From Rhodothermales bacterium (GTDB taxonomy: Bacteria > Bacteroidota > Rhodothermia > Rhodothermales > VXPQ01): a stretch of 5,524 nucleotides of DNA. Below, piece after piece: positions 4,599 to 5,524 of the stretch. Numbering within the stretch: position 1 is the stretch's first letter; each line of letters opens with the position of its first letter. The notes beneath the pieces are model-generated. The model was not told where the DNA came from and did no database searches. It worked only from the letters and a program-made list of their open reading frames with translations. The stretch covers positions 1 to 5,524 of the forward strand of contig JANQSQ010000004.1 of assembly GCA_028283985.1 (NCBI GenBank), given 5' to 3'. Made by a program: the position numbers and the translations under genes.

Positions 4599-5524
4599 AT
4601 GAAACGCCGCACTTTTCTCAAAACGACGGCTGCCGGAATAGCCGGGAGCAGCCTCCTCGCCGGATGCGGCGGGGGAGCCGGAGAAACCGGCAATGCGCCG
4701 GGCGTGCAAACCCGGCCGCAGGTTCGCTGGCGCCTCATATCGAGTTATCCCCGATCCCTCGACACGATTTTCGGGGGGGTAGAGGATGTGGCCCGGCGGG
4801 TAGCCGCCATCACCGGAGGGCGTTTCCGGATTCAAACGTTCCCGCCGGGCGAACTGGCGCCCGCGACCGAGGTGCTTGGAGCCGTGCAGAAAGGCGCCGT
4901 GGAGATGGGCCATTCCGCCGGCTATTACTACACGGGCCATAATCCGGCGCTCGTCTTCGACACGGGCGCCCCGTTCGGGCTCACCTCGCGCCAGCAAACG
5001 GCCTGGCTCCGCAACGGCGGCGGCATGGAACTGATGCGCTCGATCTATGCGGATTTCAACGTGATCAATTTTTTGGGGGGCAGTACGGGGGTGCAGATGG
5101 GCGGCTGGTTCCGCCGCGAGATCAATGGCCTCGAAGACCTCCAGGGAATCAAGATGCGCATTCCGGGCCTTGGGGGCGAAGTGATGCACGAACTGGGCGT
5201 GACCGTGCAACTCATGGCGGGCGGCGAACTCTACCAGGCGCTCGAGCGCGGTACGATCGACGCTGCCGAGTGGGTCGGACCGTACGACGACATGCGCCTC
5301 GGCCTCCACGAAATCGCGCCGTATTATTACTACCCGGGATGGTGGGAGCCCGGACCCGGCATATCCTTCATGGTCAATCGGGACGCCTGGAACGCACTGC
5401 CGTCCGTTTATCAGGAAGCCCTCGAAGCCGCGACCGCGCAGGCGGGCCTGAGCATGCTTGCGCGGTACGATGCCCGCAATCAGGAAGCATTCCGGGCATT
5501 GCAGGGAGAAAGCGTGCAAATCAA
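4599..5524 (+). CDS. dctP: TRAP transporter solute-binding protein (DctP family, TakP/FcbT1-like), Tat lipoprotein, C-terminus cut
   Basis: This periplasmic binding protein captures a small organic anion and delivers it to DctQ/DctM-type membrane subunits, not visible here. The frame is open to the window end; 308 residues are seen of an expected 350-380. The N-terminus MKRRTFLK is a twin-arginine motif, followed by a hydrophobic stretch and the lipobox LAGC with Cys23, so the protein should be exported folded and lipid-anchored. Family landmarks are AGYYYTGHNPAL (108-119), GVQMGGWF with Gln166 (164-171), KMRIPGLGGEV with Arg187 (185-195), AAEWVGPYDD with Glu224-Trp225 (222-231) and YYYYPGWWEPGP (242-253). 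The Arg and Glu-Trp are the type of residues that hold the ligand carboxylate and cation in 2-oxoacid and lactate binders of this group. Ligand identity is inferred only to that level. The Tat motif directly after Met1 fixes the start; no Shine-Dalgarno is seen. The symbol is family-level. Confidence 0.9.
   Translation, partial: MKRRTFLKTTAAGIAGSSLLAGCGGGAGETGNAPGVQTRPQVRWRLISSYPRSLDTIFGGVEDVARRVAAITGGRFRIQTFPPGELAPATEVLGAVQKGAVEMGHSAGYYYTGHNPALVFDTGAPFGLTSRQQTAWLRNGGGMELMRSIYADFNVINFLGGSTGVQMGGWFRREINGLEDLQGIKMRIPGLGGEVMHELGVTVQLMAGGELYQALERGTIDAAEWVGPYDDMRLGLHEIAPYYYYPGWWEPGPGISFMVNRDAWNALPSVYQEALEAATAQAGLSMLARYDARNQEAFRALQGESVQI

Noticed and set aside
4436..4738. N-terminal extension of 101 codons to the oxidoreductase
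   Set aside because: It would cross the promoter region and the start of the divergent TRAP gene, is rich in Arg/Pro/Ala without family likeness, and would push the Rossmann loop far from the N-terminus.
4251..5519. Long minus-strand open frame (422 codons) opposite the TRAP binding-protein gene
   Set aside because: The plus strand here encodes a clear DctP-family protein with signal peptide and family motifs; the reverse frame has no recognisable domain and is open because of high GC and biased codons.

Overview
This 5,524-base window is ordinary bacterial chromosome, GC-rich except for a visibly AT-richer patch at about 2,050-3,190. It holds six supported genes. The style of the 2-oxoacid:ferredoxin oxidoreductase, the TRAP binding protein and the near absence of Shine-Dalgarno sequences before the GC-rich genes suggest a Bacteroidota/Rhodothermota-like bacterium. 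That placement is an inference from memory of the families and is only moderately secure.

Layout: (1) bases 1-723, + strand, the C-terminal 240 residues of the alpha subunit of a 2-oxoacid (probably 2-oxoglutarate):ferredoxin oxidoreductase, cut by the left window edge. (2) 773-2047, + strand, the beta subunit, complete. It has the expected iron-sulfur cysteines and TPP-binding motif, and is preceded by a striking 92-residue Lys/Pro/Gly tail made of nine-residue GKKPxxPPx repeats. (3) 2048-2145, a convergent gap with a perfect 8-bp hairpin. (4) 2146-2828, - strand, an overlapping two-gene unit: a small protein of about 86 aa followed by a 148-aa retropepsin-like aspartic peptidase. This unit is AT-richer than its surroundings and is probably acquired. 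(5) 2847-3193, a gap with an 8-bp inverted repeat and at most a doubtful 48-codon hydrophobic ORF. (6) 3194-4435, - strand, a Gfo/Idh/MocA-family NAD(P)-dependent oxidoreductase. (7) 4436-4598, a divergent promoter region with a perfect TATAAT. (8) 4599 to the right edge, + strand, a Tat-type lipoprotein solute-binding protein of a TRAP transporter, cut by the window end.

The two kor genes clearly form one enzyme, which makes or consumes succinyl-CoA with ferredoxin as electron carrier. The TRAP binding protein belongs to the group that includes 2-oxoacid and hydroxyacid binders, and a sugar-type dehydrogenase is divergent from it. A link between organic-acid or sugar uptake and the oxidoreductase is possible but not shown. 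The items most worth a second look are the repeat tail on KorB and the small-protein/retropepsin pair.
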